This document shows positions 8,179 through 16,148 of a DNA stretch of 64,000 nucleotides, in pieces. Location: positions 1-64,000 of the forward strand of contig NZ_FOFP01000010.1 in NCBI RefSeq assembly GCF_900110925.1, given 5' to 3'. This stretch comes from Pseudomonas cuatrocienegasensis. GTDB taxonomy: Bacteria > Pseudomonadota > Gammaproteobacteria > Pseudomonadales > Pseudomonadaceae. The position numbers were made by a program, and so were the translations under genes. Position 1 is the first letter of the stretch. Every line of letters begins with the position of its first letter. Below the pieces are notes generated by a model. The model saw only the letters and a list, made by a program, of their open reading frames with translations. It was not told the origin of the DNA and did not search any database.

Positions 8179-9534
8179 ATGACCACAGATTCGTCACCCT
8201 CCTCCGACCTGCTCTACGGCCTCGACGACCGTCCTGAACCGCTGCCGGCGTTTTTCGCGGCGCTGCAGCATGTGCTGGCCTGTTTTGTCGGCATTATCAC
8301 CCCGACGCTGATCATCGGCGGCGTGCTCGGGCTGGCCGAGCAGTTGCCCTACCTGATCAGCATGGGCCTGATGGTCTCCGGGGTCGGCACGCTGATCCAG
8401 GCGCGCCGTCCGTTCGGCATTGGCGCCGGGATGATCTGCGTGCAGGGCACCAGCTTCGCCTTTCTCAGCGCGGTGCTCGGCGCCGGGTTGATGGTCAAGG
8501 CACGCGGCGGCAGCCCGGACGACATCTTGGCGATGATCTTCGGCGTGTGCTTTTTCGGCGCCTTTATCGAAATGATTTTGAGCCGCTTTATCGGCCGCCT
8601 GCAGCGCATCGTCACGCCGCTGGTGACCGGCATCGTCATCACCATCATCGGCGTCAGCCTGATCAAGGTCGGCATCACCGACGTCGGTGGCGGGGTCAAC
8701 GCGGCGAACTTCGGCGCGCCGATCAACCTGGCCCTGGGCGCCCTGGTGCTGGTGATCATCATCGCACTCAACCGCCTGAACAACGCCTGGCTGCGCCTGT
8801 CGGCGATCATCATCGGTTTGCTGGTCGGCTGCCTGGCGGCCTGGTTCAGCGGTGTGCTGGTGCCCAAGGCCCTGCCCGACCTGCCGCTGGTGAGCCTGCC
8901 GATACCCTTCCGTTATGGCTTCGCCTTCGACTGGATGGCGTTCATCCCGGTGGCGCTGATCTACCTGATTACCGCCATCGAAACCACCGGCGACCTGACC
9001 GCCAACTGCATGATCTCCAGGCAGCCGATCAAAGGCCCCGAGTACCTGCAGCGGATCAAGGGCGGTGTGTTCGGCGACGGCATCAGCTCGCTGATCGCCG
9101 CCGTGTTCAACACCTTCCCCAACACCACCTTCAGCCAGAACAACGGCGTGATCCAGCTCTCCGGCGTGGCCAGCCGTTACGTGGGCTATTACATCGGCGC
9201 CATTCTGATCGTGCTGGGGCTGTTCCCGCTGATCGGCGCGGTGTTGCAGCAGATCCCCAAGCCGGTGCTCGGCGGCGCGACACTGGTGATGTTCGGCAGC
9301 GTCGCCGCCGCCGGCATCCGCATCCTCGCCCAGGCGCCGCTGGACCGCCGCAGCCTGTTGATCATGGCCACCAGCTTTGGCATCGGCCTGGGTGTGTCGA
9401 GCCAGCCCGAGCTGCTCAACCAGATGCCGCAACTGGTGCAGAACGTGTTCGGCTCGGCGATCACCAGCGGCGGCCTGACGGCCATCCTGATGAATCTGCT
9501 GCTGCCCCTGGAGCCGGAGCGAAACAGCAGGTAA
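8179..9534 (+). CDS. NCS2-family purine/uric acid permease
   Basis: The 451-residue inner-membrane protein has about 12-14 hydrophobic segments and belongs to the nucleobase:cation symporter-2 family (UraA/XanQ/UacT). The family signature is present: ITAIETTGDLTANC (the conserved glutamate of TM8) and SQNNGVIQLSGVASRYVGYY (TM10). The N-terminal LLYGLDDRPEPLPAFFAALQH is typical of xanthine/uric acid permeases. Close to several purine catabolism genes, it most likely takes up uric acid or xanthine with protons. The exact substrate cannot be read from sequence. The ATG at 8179 follows GGAAAGCCTCC. Confidence 0.87.
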   Translation: MTTDSSPSSDLLYGLDDRPEPLPAFFAALQHVLACFVGIITPTLIIGGVLGLAEQLPYLISMGLMVSGVGTLIQARRPFGIGAGMICVQGTSFAFLSAVLGAGLMVKARGGSPDDILAMIFGVCFFGAFIEMILSRFIGRLQRIVTPLVTGIVITIIGVSLIKVGITDVGGGVNAANFGAPINLALGALVLVIIIALNRLNNAWLRLSAIIIGLLVGCLAAWFSGVLVPKALPDLPLVSLPIPFRYGFAFDWMAFIPVALIYLITAIETTGDLTANCMISRQPIKGPEYLQRIKGGVFGDGISSLIAAVFNTFPNTTFSQNNGVIQLSGVASRYVGYYIGAILIVLGLFPLIGAVLQQIPKPVLGGATLVMFGSVAAAGIRILAQAPLDRRSLLIMATSFGIGLGVSSQPELLNQMPQLVQNVFGSAITSGGLTAILMNLLLPLEPERNSR

Positions 9535-9618
9535 CAACTGGGCGGGGTGAGGGCTTGGCGATCAAGGTCAGACGTCTATGCTAGGTCCTTTGTTGCGCCA
9601 CTCTGGAGGATGCTCCCC

Positions 9619-10542
9619 ATGCCCAGCCGTCGTCATATTCTCGGTCGCAGCGCGCAGTTGCTGGCCCTTGCGGCCGCCGCGCCCTGGCTGCCCAGCCTGG
9701 CCTTCGCCGACCCCAGCCAGATGCTCCAGAGGGCCATTCCCAGCTCCGGTGAAAAGCTGCCGGTGATCGGCCTGGGCACCTCGCGGACCTTTGAGGTCAG
9801 CCTGGATGACGCCAGCCTGGAGCCGCTGGAGAAGGTGATGCGCACCTTGATCAACGGCGGTGCCCGGCTGATCGACACCGCCCCCAGTTATGGCAACGCC
9901 GAAGCGGTGACCGGTGAGTTACTCCAGCGTACCGGGACGAAAAAACGCGCCTTTCTCGCCAGCAAGCTTTCCGCCACCGGCCGTGAGCGCGGCCTGGCGC
10001 AGTTCGAGAACAGCCTCAAGGCCCTGCAAACCGACAAGCTCGACCTGGTGCAGGTGCACAACCTGCAAGACACCCAGACCCAGTTGGCGCTGTTGCGCGA
10101 GCTAAAGGCCGAGGGCCGGGTGCGCTATATCGGCATCACCCACTACCTCGACCACGCCCATGACGACCTGCTCGCCGTGCTGGCCAAGGAGCCGGTCGAC
10201 TTCGTCCAGTTCAACTACTCGGTGGGCGAGCGCAATGCGGAGAAACGCCTGCTGCCCTACTGCGCCGACCACGGTATCGCCACCCTGATCAACCGCCCGT
10301 TCCAGCGGGCGCAGTTGCTTTCGCGGGTCAAGGGCAAACCGCTGCCGGACTGGGCCTCCACCGAAGCCGACTCGACCTCCTGGGCGCAACTCTTGCTCAA
10401 GTTTATCCTCGCCAACGAAGCGGTCACCGCGGTAATCCCGGCCACCTCCAACCCGCGCTATATGGCCGACAACCTCAAGGCCGGTATCGGCCGCCTGCCG
10501 GATGCGGCGCTGCGCGCGAAGATCGTCGAGGCGTTCAGTTAG
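9619..10542 (+). CDS. Tat-exported aldo/keto reductase
   Basis: The 307-residue protein begins MPSRRHILGRSAQLLALAAA, a twin-arginine signal with the SRRHIL motif and a LAFA cleavage site near residue 30. The aldo/keto reductase barrel follows: GLGTSRTF, LIDTAPSYGNAEAVTGELL (catalytic Asp and Tyr), LASKL (catalytic Lys) and DLVQVHN (catalytic His). Its C-terminus, AVIPATSNPRYMADNL, is the cofactor-phosphate region. I chose the ATG at 9619 because GGAGGA lies about 9 bp upstream. Export of a nicotinamide-dependent fold by Tat implies the cofactor is loaded before export. The substrate is unknown. Confidence 0.82.
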   Translation: MPSRRHILGRSAQLLALAAAAPWLPSLAFADPSQMLQRAIPSSGEKLPVIGLGTSRTFEVSLDDASLEPLEKVMRTLINGGARLIDTAPSYGNAEAVTGELLQRTGTKKRAFLASKLSATGRERGLAQFENSLKALQTDKLDLVQVHNLQDTQTQLALLRELKAEGRVRYIGITHYLDHAHDDLLAVLAKEPVDFVQFNYSVGERNAEKRLLPYCADHGIATLINRPFQRAQLLSRVKGKPLPDWASTEADSTSWAQLLLKFILANEAVTAVIPATSNPRYMADNLKAGIGRLPDAALRAKIVEAFS

Positions 10543-10555
10543 TGTCAGCCTGCGC

Positions 10556-11842
10556 ATGACACCCGCCCAGCGCCTGGTCCAGGCGATCAACGCGCGCCCG
10601 GCGGAACTGTCGGCCGCGCTGTGCGGCTTTGCCCTGTTCTTCTGCCTGTTCAGCGGCTATTTCATGCTGCGGCCGATCCGCGAAGCCATGGGCATCCAGG
10701 GCGGTGTGGAGAACCTGCAGTGGCTGTTTACCGCAACCTTCTTCGTCATGCTCGCGGCAGTGCCGCTGTTCGCCTGGCTCAACTCCAAGGTGCCACGGGC
10801 GCGCTATATCGATTGGGTCTACGGGGTATTCATCAGCCAGTTGCTGCTGTTCGCCGTGCTGTTCCAGCAAGACGCCGACGCCGTGTGGCTGGCGCGTACC
10901 TTCTATGTGTGGATCTCGGTCTACAACCTGTTCGTGGTCTCGGTGGCCTGGAGCCTGATGGCCGATGTGTTCGACAGCGAACAGGCGCGGCGGCTGTTCG
11001 CCTTTATCGCCGCCGGCGCCAGTTGCGGCGGCCTGGCGGGCCCGGCCGCTGGCGCGCTGCTGGTCGACGGGCTGGGCCAGGCCGGGCTGATTTTCAGTGC
11101 CGCGGGGCTGCTCGGTTTGGCCGTGCTGGCCAAGCAGCACCTGATGCACTGGCGCGCCCTGGCCGGCGCTGGCCGCCCTGGTGCAGCACCCAGCGAGAGC
11201 CCGCGTCTGCCGGTGCTGGGCAACCCGTTCAGCGGCCTGAGCCGGGTGCTCGGCTCGCGCTATCTGCTGGGCATCAGCGCCTTCGTGATTCTTCTGGCCA
11301 CCGCCAGCACCTTTCTCTACTTCGAGCAGGCGCGTTTGGTGGAGCAGACCTTTAGCGACCGCAACGAACAGATCCGCGTGTTCGGCCTGATCGACTTCGC
11401 CGTGCAGGCCCTGGCGCTGCTGACCCAGCTGTTTATCACCGGCCGCGTGGCCCAGCGCTTTGGCTTGCGCGCCCTGCTGGCCGGAGTGCCGGTGCTGGTC
11501 TGCCTGGGGTTTATCGCCCTGGCCCTGGCACCCACCTTCGCCATGCTCGCGGCGCTGATGATCATGCGCCGGGTCGGCGAATACGCCTTCGTGCGCCCTG
11601 GCCGGGAAATGCTTTTCGCCCCGCTGGATGCCGAGAGCAAATACAAGGCGAAGAACTTTATCGACACCGTGGTCTACCGCGCTGGCGACGCGGTCAGCGC
11701 CTGGGCCAAAACCCTGCTCGATATGCTCGCCAATGGCATCCTGGTCGCCGCCCTGGCAGGCGCGGCTTGCGCCGCGCTCTGGGGTGCGCTGGGCTGGTAT
11801 TTGGGTGGGCGTCGCCCGGAGCCGGTCGAACCCAAGCACTAA
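10556..11842 (+). CDS. MFS transporter resembling NTP/NDP exchangers
   Basis: The 428-residue protein has about 12 TM segments. GYFMLRPIREAMGIQGG near residue 38 matches the start of bacterial relatives of the ATP/ADP translocase family (COG3202-type), which often have Y-F-x-L-R-P-L-R-D. A second marker is RPGREMLFAPLDAESKYKAKNFIDTVVYRAGDA near residue 345 (noted here only by its key Lys/Asp positions). True NTP exchangers belong to intracellular bacteria; free-living homologues have no assigned substrate. The gene starts 14 bp after the aldo/keto reductase stop, so the two are likely co-transcribed. Confidence 0.7.
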   Translation: MTPAQRLVQAINARPAELSAALCGFALFFCLFSGYFMLRPIREAMGIQGGVENLQWLFTATFFVMLAAVPLFAWLNSKVPRARYIDWVYGVFISQLLLFAVLFQQDADAVWLARTFYVWISVYNLFVVSVAWSLMADVFDSEQARRLFAFIAAGASCGGLAGPAAGALLVDGLGQAGLIFSAAGLLGLAVLAKQHLMHWRALAGAGRPGAAPSESPRLPVLGNPFSGLSRVLGSRYLLGISAFVILLATASTFLYFEQARLVEQTFSDRNEQIRVFGLIDFAVQALALLTQLFITGRVAQRFGLRALLAGVPVLVCLGFIALALAPTFAMLAALMIMRRVGEYAFVRPGREMLFAPLDAESKYKAKNFIDTVVYRAGDAVSAWAKTLLDMLANGILVAALAGAACAALWGALGWYLGGRRPEPVEPKH

Positions 11843-12012
11843 CAGCGCCACCCACCAAAACCGTGCAGCCCTTAACTGGCGCGCCCAGCGGCAGTGCAGC
11901 AGTAGACTCAAGGGTCACTTCCTGCACTTTTTCAGCATCACGCGCTTGTCACCCGGCCAGACGTGCGGTATCAGTGCAGTCGCTCCGCTCCCTGACCTGT
12001 TCGGAATTGCCC

Positions 12013-12675
12013 ATGACCTTCGCCGTCCCCGCGCACAGCACCAACCCCGCCAACAAGCCCGCCGGGCGCATCCGCCAGAAGAACGAAGAAGCCATTCTCG
12101 CGGCCGCCGAAGAAGAATTCGCCCGCCATGGCTTCAAGGGCACCAGCATGAACACCATCGCGCAGACTGTCGGGCTGCCGAAGGCCAATCTGCACTACTA
12201 CTTCACCAACAAGCTGGGCCTGTACCTGGCCGTGCTAAGCAATATCCTTGATCTATGGGACAGCACCTTCAACACCCTGACCGTCGACGACGACCCGGCC
12301 GAGGCCATGGCCCGCTACATTCGCGCGAAGATGGAATTTTCCCGGCGCTACCCCAAGGCGTCGCGGATTTTCGCCATGGAGGTGATCAGCGGCGGTGAGT
12401 GTCTGTCCGAATACTTCAACCAGGACTACCTGAGCTGGTTTCGCGGCCGCGCAGCCGTGTTCGAGGCCTGGATCGCCGCCGGCAAAATGGACCCGGTCGA
12501 CCCGGTGCATCTGATCTTCCTGCTCTGGAGCAGCACCCAGCACTACGCCGACTTCGCCTCCCAGGTCTGCCGAGTCACTGGCCGGCCGCGCCTGACCAAA
12601 CAGGACATCGAGCACGCCGGCAACAACCTTATCCACATCATCCTCAAAGGTTGCGGCCTCACCCCGCCCGCCTGA
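12013..12675 (+). CDS. TetR-family regulator, RutR-like
   Basis: The 220-residue protein has a TetR helix-turn-helix at residues 22-68 (EEAILAAAEEEFARHGFKGT, IAQTVGLPKANLHYYFTNK). The C-terminal domain (ASRIFAMEVISGGECLSEYF, WIAAGKMDPVDPVHLIFLLW) matches RutR, the E. coli sensor of uracil and thymine that controls pyrimidine breakdown and purine/glutamine supply genes. Resemblance to RutR is strong in the motif PKASRIFAMEVI. With purine genes nearby a nucleobase ligand is plausible, but targets are not shown by sequence. The ATG at 12013 is the first that gives the usual N-terminal extension. Confidence 0.78.
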   Translation: MTFAVPAHSTNPANKPAGRIRQKNEEAILAAAEEEFARHGFKGTSMNTIAQTVGLPKANLHYYFTNKLGLYLAVLSNILDLWDSTFNTLTVDDDPAEAMARYIRAKMEFSRRYPKASRIFAMEVISGGECLSEYFNQDYLSWFRGRAAVFEAWIAAGKMDPVDPVHLIFLLWSSTQHYADFASQVCRVTGRPRLTKQDIEHAGNNLIHIILKGCGLTPPA

Positions 12676-12704
12676 GGGCACGCCCCAGAGCGAAGCACTG
12701 AGCG

Positions 12705-12738
12705 CTGTCATCGCATCGTCATAAACGCTTTCTAGCAT
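12705..12738 (+). promoter_or_regulatory. Pho box and -10 for phoX
   Basis: CTGTCAT (12705-12711), CGCA, TCGTCAT (12716-12722) form two direct repeats in the 11-bp period of a PhoB site. A -10-like TAGCAT (12733-12738) follows after 10 bp, where a Pho box replaces the -35. The gene 32 bp further on is a phosphatase. Confidence 0.7.
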
Positions 12739-12769
12739 GCACCCCCTAACCTGATGGGGAGCTGCCTGC

Positions 12770-14656
12770 ATGAACGATAACCAACTGACTGACATGGAAC
12801 GTCTGGTGCTTAGCCGCCGCCGCTTTATCGGTGCAGGGGCCCTGGCCGGAGCCGCGCTGTTTCTCGGCGGCGGCCTGCTGGGCCGTAGCGCCCTGGCCAA
12901 TGCTATCAATGCCATATCGGTCAGCCCGCTGATGGGCTTCGCCAACCTGCCCGCCAGCACCGCCGACACCATCACCCTGCCGCCCGGCTACCAGTTCGAC
13001 GTACTGATCAGTTGGGGCCAGCCGCTGCATGCCGACTCCACGCCCTACCGCGGCGACGGCAGCCACAACGCGGCCGAACAGCTCGGCCAGTTTGGCGAAA
13101 ACAACGACGGCATGAGCTTCTTCCCCTGGCCCGGCGAGCCGGACCGCGCGCTGATGGCGATCAACAACGAATACTCCAACTACGGCTACCTGCTGGCCCA
13201 CGGCCAACCGCCGCAGTCACTGGAAGACGTGCGCAAGGCCCAGGCCGCCGTCGGCGTGACGGTGATCGAAGTGCGCCGCAACAATGGCGCCTGGCAGTTC
13301 GTCCAGGCCTCGCGTTACAACCGGCGCATCCACGCCAACTTGCCGATCGCCGTCGGCGGCCCGGCACGCGGCCATGAGCTGCTGAAGACCGCCACTGACC
13401 CGCTGGGCATCGAGGTGCTCGGCACCTTCCAGAACTGCGCCAACGGCATGACGCCCTGGGGCACCTACCTGACCTGCGAAGAAAACTTTAGCGACTGCTT
13501 CGGCAGCAGCGACGCCAACCTGGCCCTGAGCGCGGATCAAAAGCGCTACAGCGTGCAGCACGCCGGTGCGAGCGATAACCGCTGGCACCTGTACGACGAG
13601 CGCTTCGACATCGCTCGCCACCCCAACGAGCTGAACCGCCACGGCTGGGTCACCGAGATCGATCCGTTCGATCCCAGCTCCACGCCAATCAAGCGCACCG
13701 CCCTGGGCCGCTTCAAGCACGAAAACGCGGCCATCACCACCAGCCGTGACGGCCGCGTGGTGGTGTACATGGGCGATGACGAGCGCGGCGAGTTCATCTA
13801 CAAGTTCGTCAGCCGTGACCGCTTCAAGGCCAACGACACCGCCGCCAACCGCCACCTGCTCGACCACGGCACGCTGTACGTGGCCAAACTCGATGCCAGC
13901 GGCGATCAGCCACGCGGCCAGGGCCGCTGGGTCGAGCTGACCGCGGGCAAGAACGGCCTGACCGCCGCCAATGGCTTCAGCGACCAGGGCAATGTACTGA
14001 TCCGCACCCGCCAGGCCGCCAGCCATGTCGGCGCCACGCGCATGGACCGTCCCGAGTGGATCGCTGTCAGCCCGAAAGACGGCCAGGTCTATTGCACCCT
14101 GACCAACAACAGCAAGCGTGGCAGCGAAGGCCAGCCGGTGGACGCCGCCAACCCGCGCGAGAACAACCTCTACGGGCAGATTCTGCGCTGGCGCGAAAAT
14201 GCTGACGATGCCGCAGCCCTGCAGTTCGACTGGGACCTCTACGTGGTCGCCGGCAACCCGGACGTTCACCCCGGCAGCGCCAACGCCGGCTCGGCCAACG
14301 TCAACGCCGAGAACATGTTCAACAGCCCCGATGGCCTGGCCTTTGATGCGGATGGTCGGCTGTGGATCCAGACCGACGGCAACTACAGCAACAGCGGCGA
14401 CTTCGCCGGCATGGGCAACAACCAGATGCTCTGCGCCGACCCGGTCAGCGGTGAGATCCGCCGCTTTATGGTCGGCCCACCCGGTTGCGAGGTCACTGGT
14501 GTGTCCTTCGCCCCGGACCAGCGCGCGATGTTTATCGGCATCCAGCACCCCGGCGAAGGCGGCGGTTCGAGCTTCCCCGACCACCAGGCCGGCATGCGCC
14601 CGCGCTCCTCGGTGGTGGTTATCCGCCGTGAAGATGGCGGCGTGATCGGCGCCTGA
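12770..14656 (+). CDS. phoX: PhoX-family alkaline phosphatase, Tat-exported
   Basis: The 628-residue protein is a DUF839/PhoX-type phosphatase, a calcium/iron enzyme that releases phosphate from organic esters outside the cytoplasm. The N-terminus carries a twin-arginine motif (SRRRFIGAGALAGAALFLGG) with an ALA cleavage site near residue 44. Conserved parts include NCANGMTPWGTYLTCEENFSD, RHGWVTEIDPFDP, GRFKHENAAITTSRDGRVVVY (split here as the motif core HEN) and YMGDDERGEFIYKFVS. The length matches the family (about 600-680). A Pho box upstream predicts induction by phosphate starvation, and a strong terminator lies downstream. Confidence 0.9.
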   Translation: MNDNQLTDMERLVLSRRRFIGAGALAGAALFLGGGLLGRSALANAINAISVSPLMGFANLPASTADTITLPPGYQFDVLISWGQPLHADSTPYRGDGSHNAAEQLGQFGENNDGMSFFPWPGEPDRALMAINNEYSNYGYLLAHGQPPQSLEDVRKAQAAVGVTVIEVRRNNGAWQFVQASRYNRRIHANLPIAVGGPARGHELLKTATDPLGIEVLGTFQNCANGMTPWGTYLTCEENFSDCFGSSDANLALSADQKRYSVQHAGASDNRWHLYDERFDIARHPNELNRHGWVTEIDPFDPSSTPIKRTALGRFKHENAAITTSRDGRVVVYMGDDERGEFIYKFVSRDRFKANDTAANRHLLDHGTLYVAKLDASGDQPRGQGRWVELTAGKNGLTAANGFSDQGNVLIRTRQAASHVGATRMDRPEWIAVSPKDGQVYCTLTNNSKRGSEGQPVDAANPRENNLYGQILRWRENADDAAALQFDWDLYVVAGNPDVHPGSANAGSANVNAENMFNSPDGLAFDADGRLWIQTDGNYSNSGDFAGMGNNQMLCADPVSGEIRRFMVGPPGCEVTGVSFAPDQRAMFIGIQHPGEGGGSSFPDHQAGMRPRSSVVVIRREDGGVIGA

Positions 14657-14679
14657 CCCCGCGCCCCCCCCGCTCGAAA

Positions 14680-14716
14680 AACGCCCGCCAGGCTTATACT
14701 GGCGGGCGTTTTTTAT
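14680..14716 (+). terminator. Rho-independent terminator after phoX
   Basis: ACGCCCGCCAG, GCTTATA, CTGGCGGGCGT followed by TTTTTT is an 11-bp perfect GC-rich stem with a T tract. Confidence 0.93.
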
Positions 14717-14758
14717 GGCGATGCCCCAGTTGACTGTTGCGGCCCCGACGCTGCTTGT

Positions 14759-14787
14759 GTAGGAGCGAATTTATTCGCGATAGATCG
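14759..14787 (+). repeat. Single REP, GTAGGAGCGAA class
   Basis: GTAGGAGCGAATTTATTCGC followed by GATAGATC. The right-hand partner is missing. Confidence 0.7.
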
Positions 14788-14899
14788 TGAAATCGCTGCA
14801 AACGTCGCGGCTACAACAGAGCTCCACCCGCCCCTCCCACGCACTGCCATTTGATGGTAGAAGCGACAATAGCCCTCACAGCCTGATACCCCAGCCACC

Positions 14900-15499
14900 A
14901 TGCCCTTCACCCTGCTTGCCCCTAGCCAATACCGCGAAGAAATTCGCAAAAGCCGCTTTCTTGCCCTCGCAGCCCCGGTGAGCAACGCCGAGCAGGCGAT
15001 AGCATTTTTAGCAGCCCACAGTGATGCGAGCGCCAGCCACAACTGCTGGGCGTGGAAGGTCGGCCAGCAATACCGCTTCAGCGACGACGGCGAACCAGGC
15101 GGCACCGCTGGGCGGCCCATTCTCGCGGCCATCGAAGGCCAGGATATGGACCAGGTGGCGGTACTGGTGATCCGCTGGTACGGCGGCATCCAGCTTGGCA
15201 CCGGTGGCCTGGCCCGCGCCTACGGCGGCAGCGCCAGCAAATGCCTGCAGGCCGCCGAGCGCATCGAGCAGGTGGCGCAGCAGCAGGTCAGCCTGCACTG
15301 CCCGTTCGCCGACCTGGCGTTGGTCAAGGCGCGCCTGGGCGACTTCGCCTGCCAGCTGGATGCGGAAACCTTCGATGCCCACGGCGCCCTGCTCAGCCTG
15401 AGCGTACCCGAGGCGCAACTCGACGCCCTGCAACAGGCTCTGGCCGACCTCAGCCGTGGACGCCTGGTGCTGCAGCCGGGTATCGTCGCCGCCACCTGA
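14900..15499 (+). CDS. YigZ/IMPACT family protein
   Basis: The 199-residue protein carries the UPF0029 signature. SRFLALAAPVSNAEQA near the start, then ASHNCWAWKVG, RFSDDGEPGGTAGRPIL and VLVIRWYGGIQLGTGGLARA (about residues 50-115). The C-terminal ferredoxin-like half (residues 130-198) is the second IMPACT domain. Bacterial YigZ proteins have been linked to translation-associated functions, but no reaction is established. It is separated from its neighbours by a terminator and a REP and probably has its own promoter. Confidence 0.88.
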   Translation: MPFTLLAPSQYREEIRKSRFLALAAPVSNAEQAIAFLAAHSDASASHNCWAWKVGQQYRFSDDGEPGGTAGRPILAAIEGQDMDQVAVLVIRWYGGIQLGTGGLARAYGGSASKCLQAAERIEQVAQQQVSLHCPFADLALVKARLGDFACQLDAETFDAHGALLSLSVPEAQLDALQQALADLSRGRLVLQPGIVAAT

Positions 15500-15515
15500 A
15501 CCCAGAGATTCGCCC

Positions 15516-16061
15516 ATGCCTGTCTTTCCGCCCATGCTGGCTCTGTTCGGCGCCCTGCTGCTGTGCGCGCCGGTCCATGCCCGTGTCGAGGTGGCAGCCG
15601 AGGGCACGCTGTTGGCGGTAAAGATCGCCGAAGACATTGCCAGCGGCGATTACGAACGCCTGCTCAAGGGCCTGCGCGCCAACCCGGGCACCTTCACCCG
15701 CAAAGTAGCGCTGCTCGACAACCTCGGCGGCCACGCGGCCGAAGCCATGCGCATGGGTCGCCTGCTGCGCGAAACCGGCTTCGAGGTATTGGTGCCCAGC
15801 GACGGGGTGTGCCAGGGCAGCTGCATTTACCTGCTGGCCGCCGGCACCCGCCGCACCATCAAGGGCGCAGTGGGCATGCACCGTCCCTACTTCGCCCATG
15901 GCGACAGCGTGCACGGCAATGCCGGCGACCGGGCGAACCCGGCCGCCTACTTCAAGGCAATGGGGGTTGATGCACGCCTGGCGGCGGACATGCAGGCAAC
16001 CGAGCCACGGCGCATGAAACTGCTCAGCGCCAAGGACCTGGCAGGCTATCGGCTGAACTAG
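15516..16061 (+). CDS. Periplasmic ClpP/crotonase-fold-like protein
   Basis: The 181-residue protein begins with a signal peptide (MPVFPPMLALFGALLLCAPV, cleavage after VHA near residue 22). The mature part has LLDNLGGHAAEAMRMGRLLRE and DGVCQGSCIYLLAAGTRRTI, the pattern of COG3904-type proteins with a ClpP/crotonase-like fold. The GxCxGSC segment takes the place of the ClpP serine region, but a complete catalytic triad is not evident. Function is unknown. The TAG stop codon is formed by the first bases of the 16060 repeat, so the natural C-terminus may have been altered by the repeat. Confidence 0.7.
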   Translation: MPVFPPMLALFGALLLCAPVHARVEVAAEGTLLAVKIAEDIASGDYERLLKGLRANPGTFTRKVALLDNLGGHAAEAMRMGRLLRETGFEVLVPSDGVCQGSCIYLLAAGTRRTIKGAVGMHRPYFAHGDSVHGNAGDRANPAAYFKAMGVDARLAADMQATEPRRMKLLSAKDLAGYRLN

Positions 16062-16111
16062 GGTCTGTTGACGTTTCGTCGCGAGCCGCGAACGAAACGT
16101 CAACAGACCCT
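16060..16111. repeat. Short outer-stem repeat (element C)
   Basis: AGGGTCTGTTGACGTTTCGT and its perfect complement ACGAAACGTCAACAGACCCT are separated by 12 bp (CGCGAGCCGCGA). It is the outer stem of the long elements at 49354 and 54987 without their central part. Its left end supplies the stop codon of the preceding gene. Confidence 0.85.
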
Positions 16112-16113
16112 AG

Positions 16114-16142
16114 GCCTCGCCCGCACTCAGCGGGCGAGGCCT
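16114..16142. terminator. Hairpin between convergent genes
   Basis: GCCTCGCCCG, CACTCAG, CGGGCGAGGC form a 10-bp stem followed by CTTGCC. It lies next to the stop of the CitMHS gene (minus strand) and could end transcription from either side. The T tract is poor. Confidence 0.6.
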
Positions 16143-16148
16143 TGCCTA

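Noticed and set aside
13217..14584. 455-codon antisense frame
   Set aside because: Lies entirely opposite phoX, which has a Tat signal, Pho box and family motifs.
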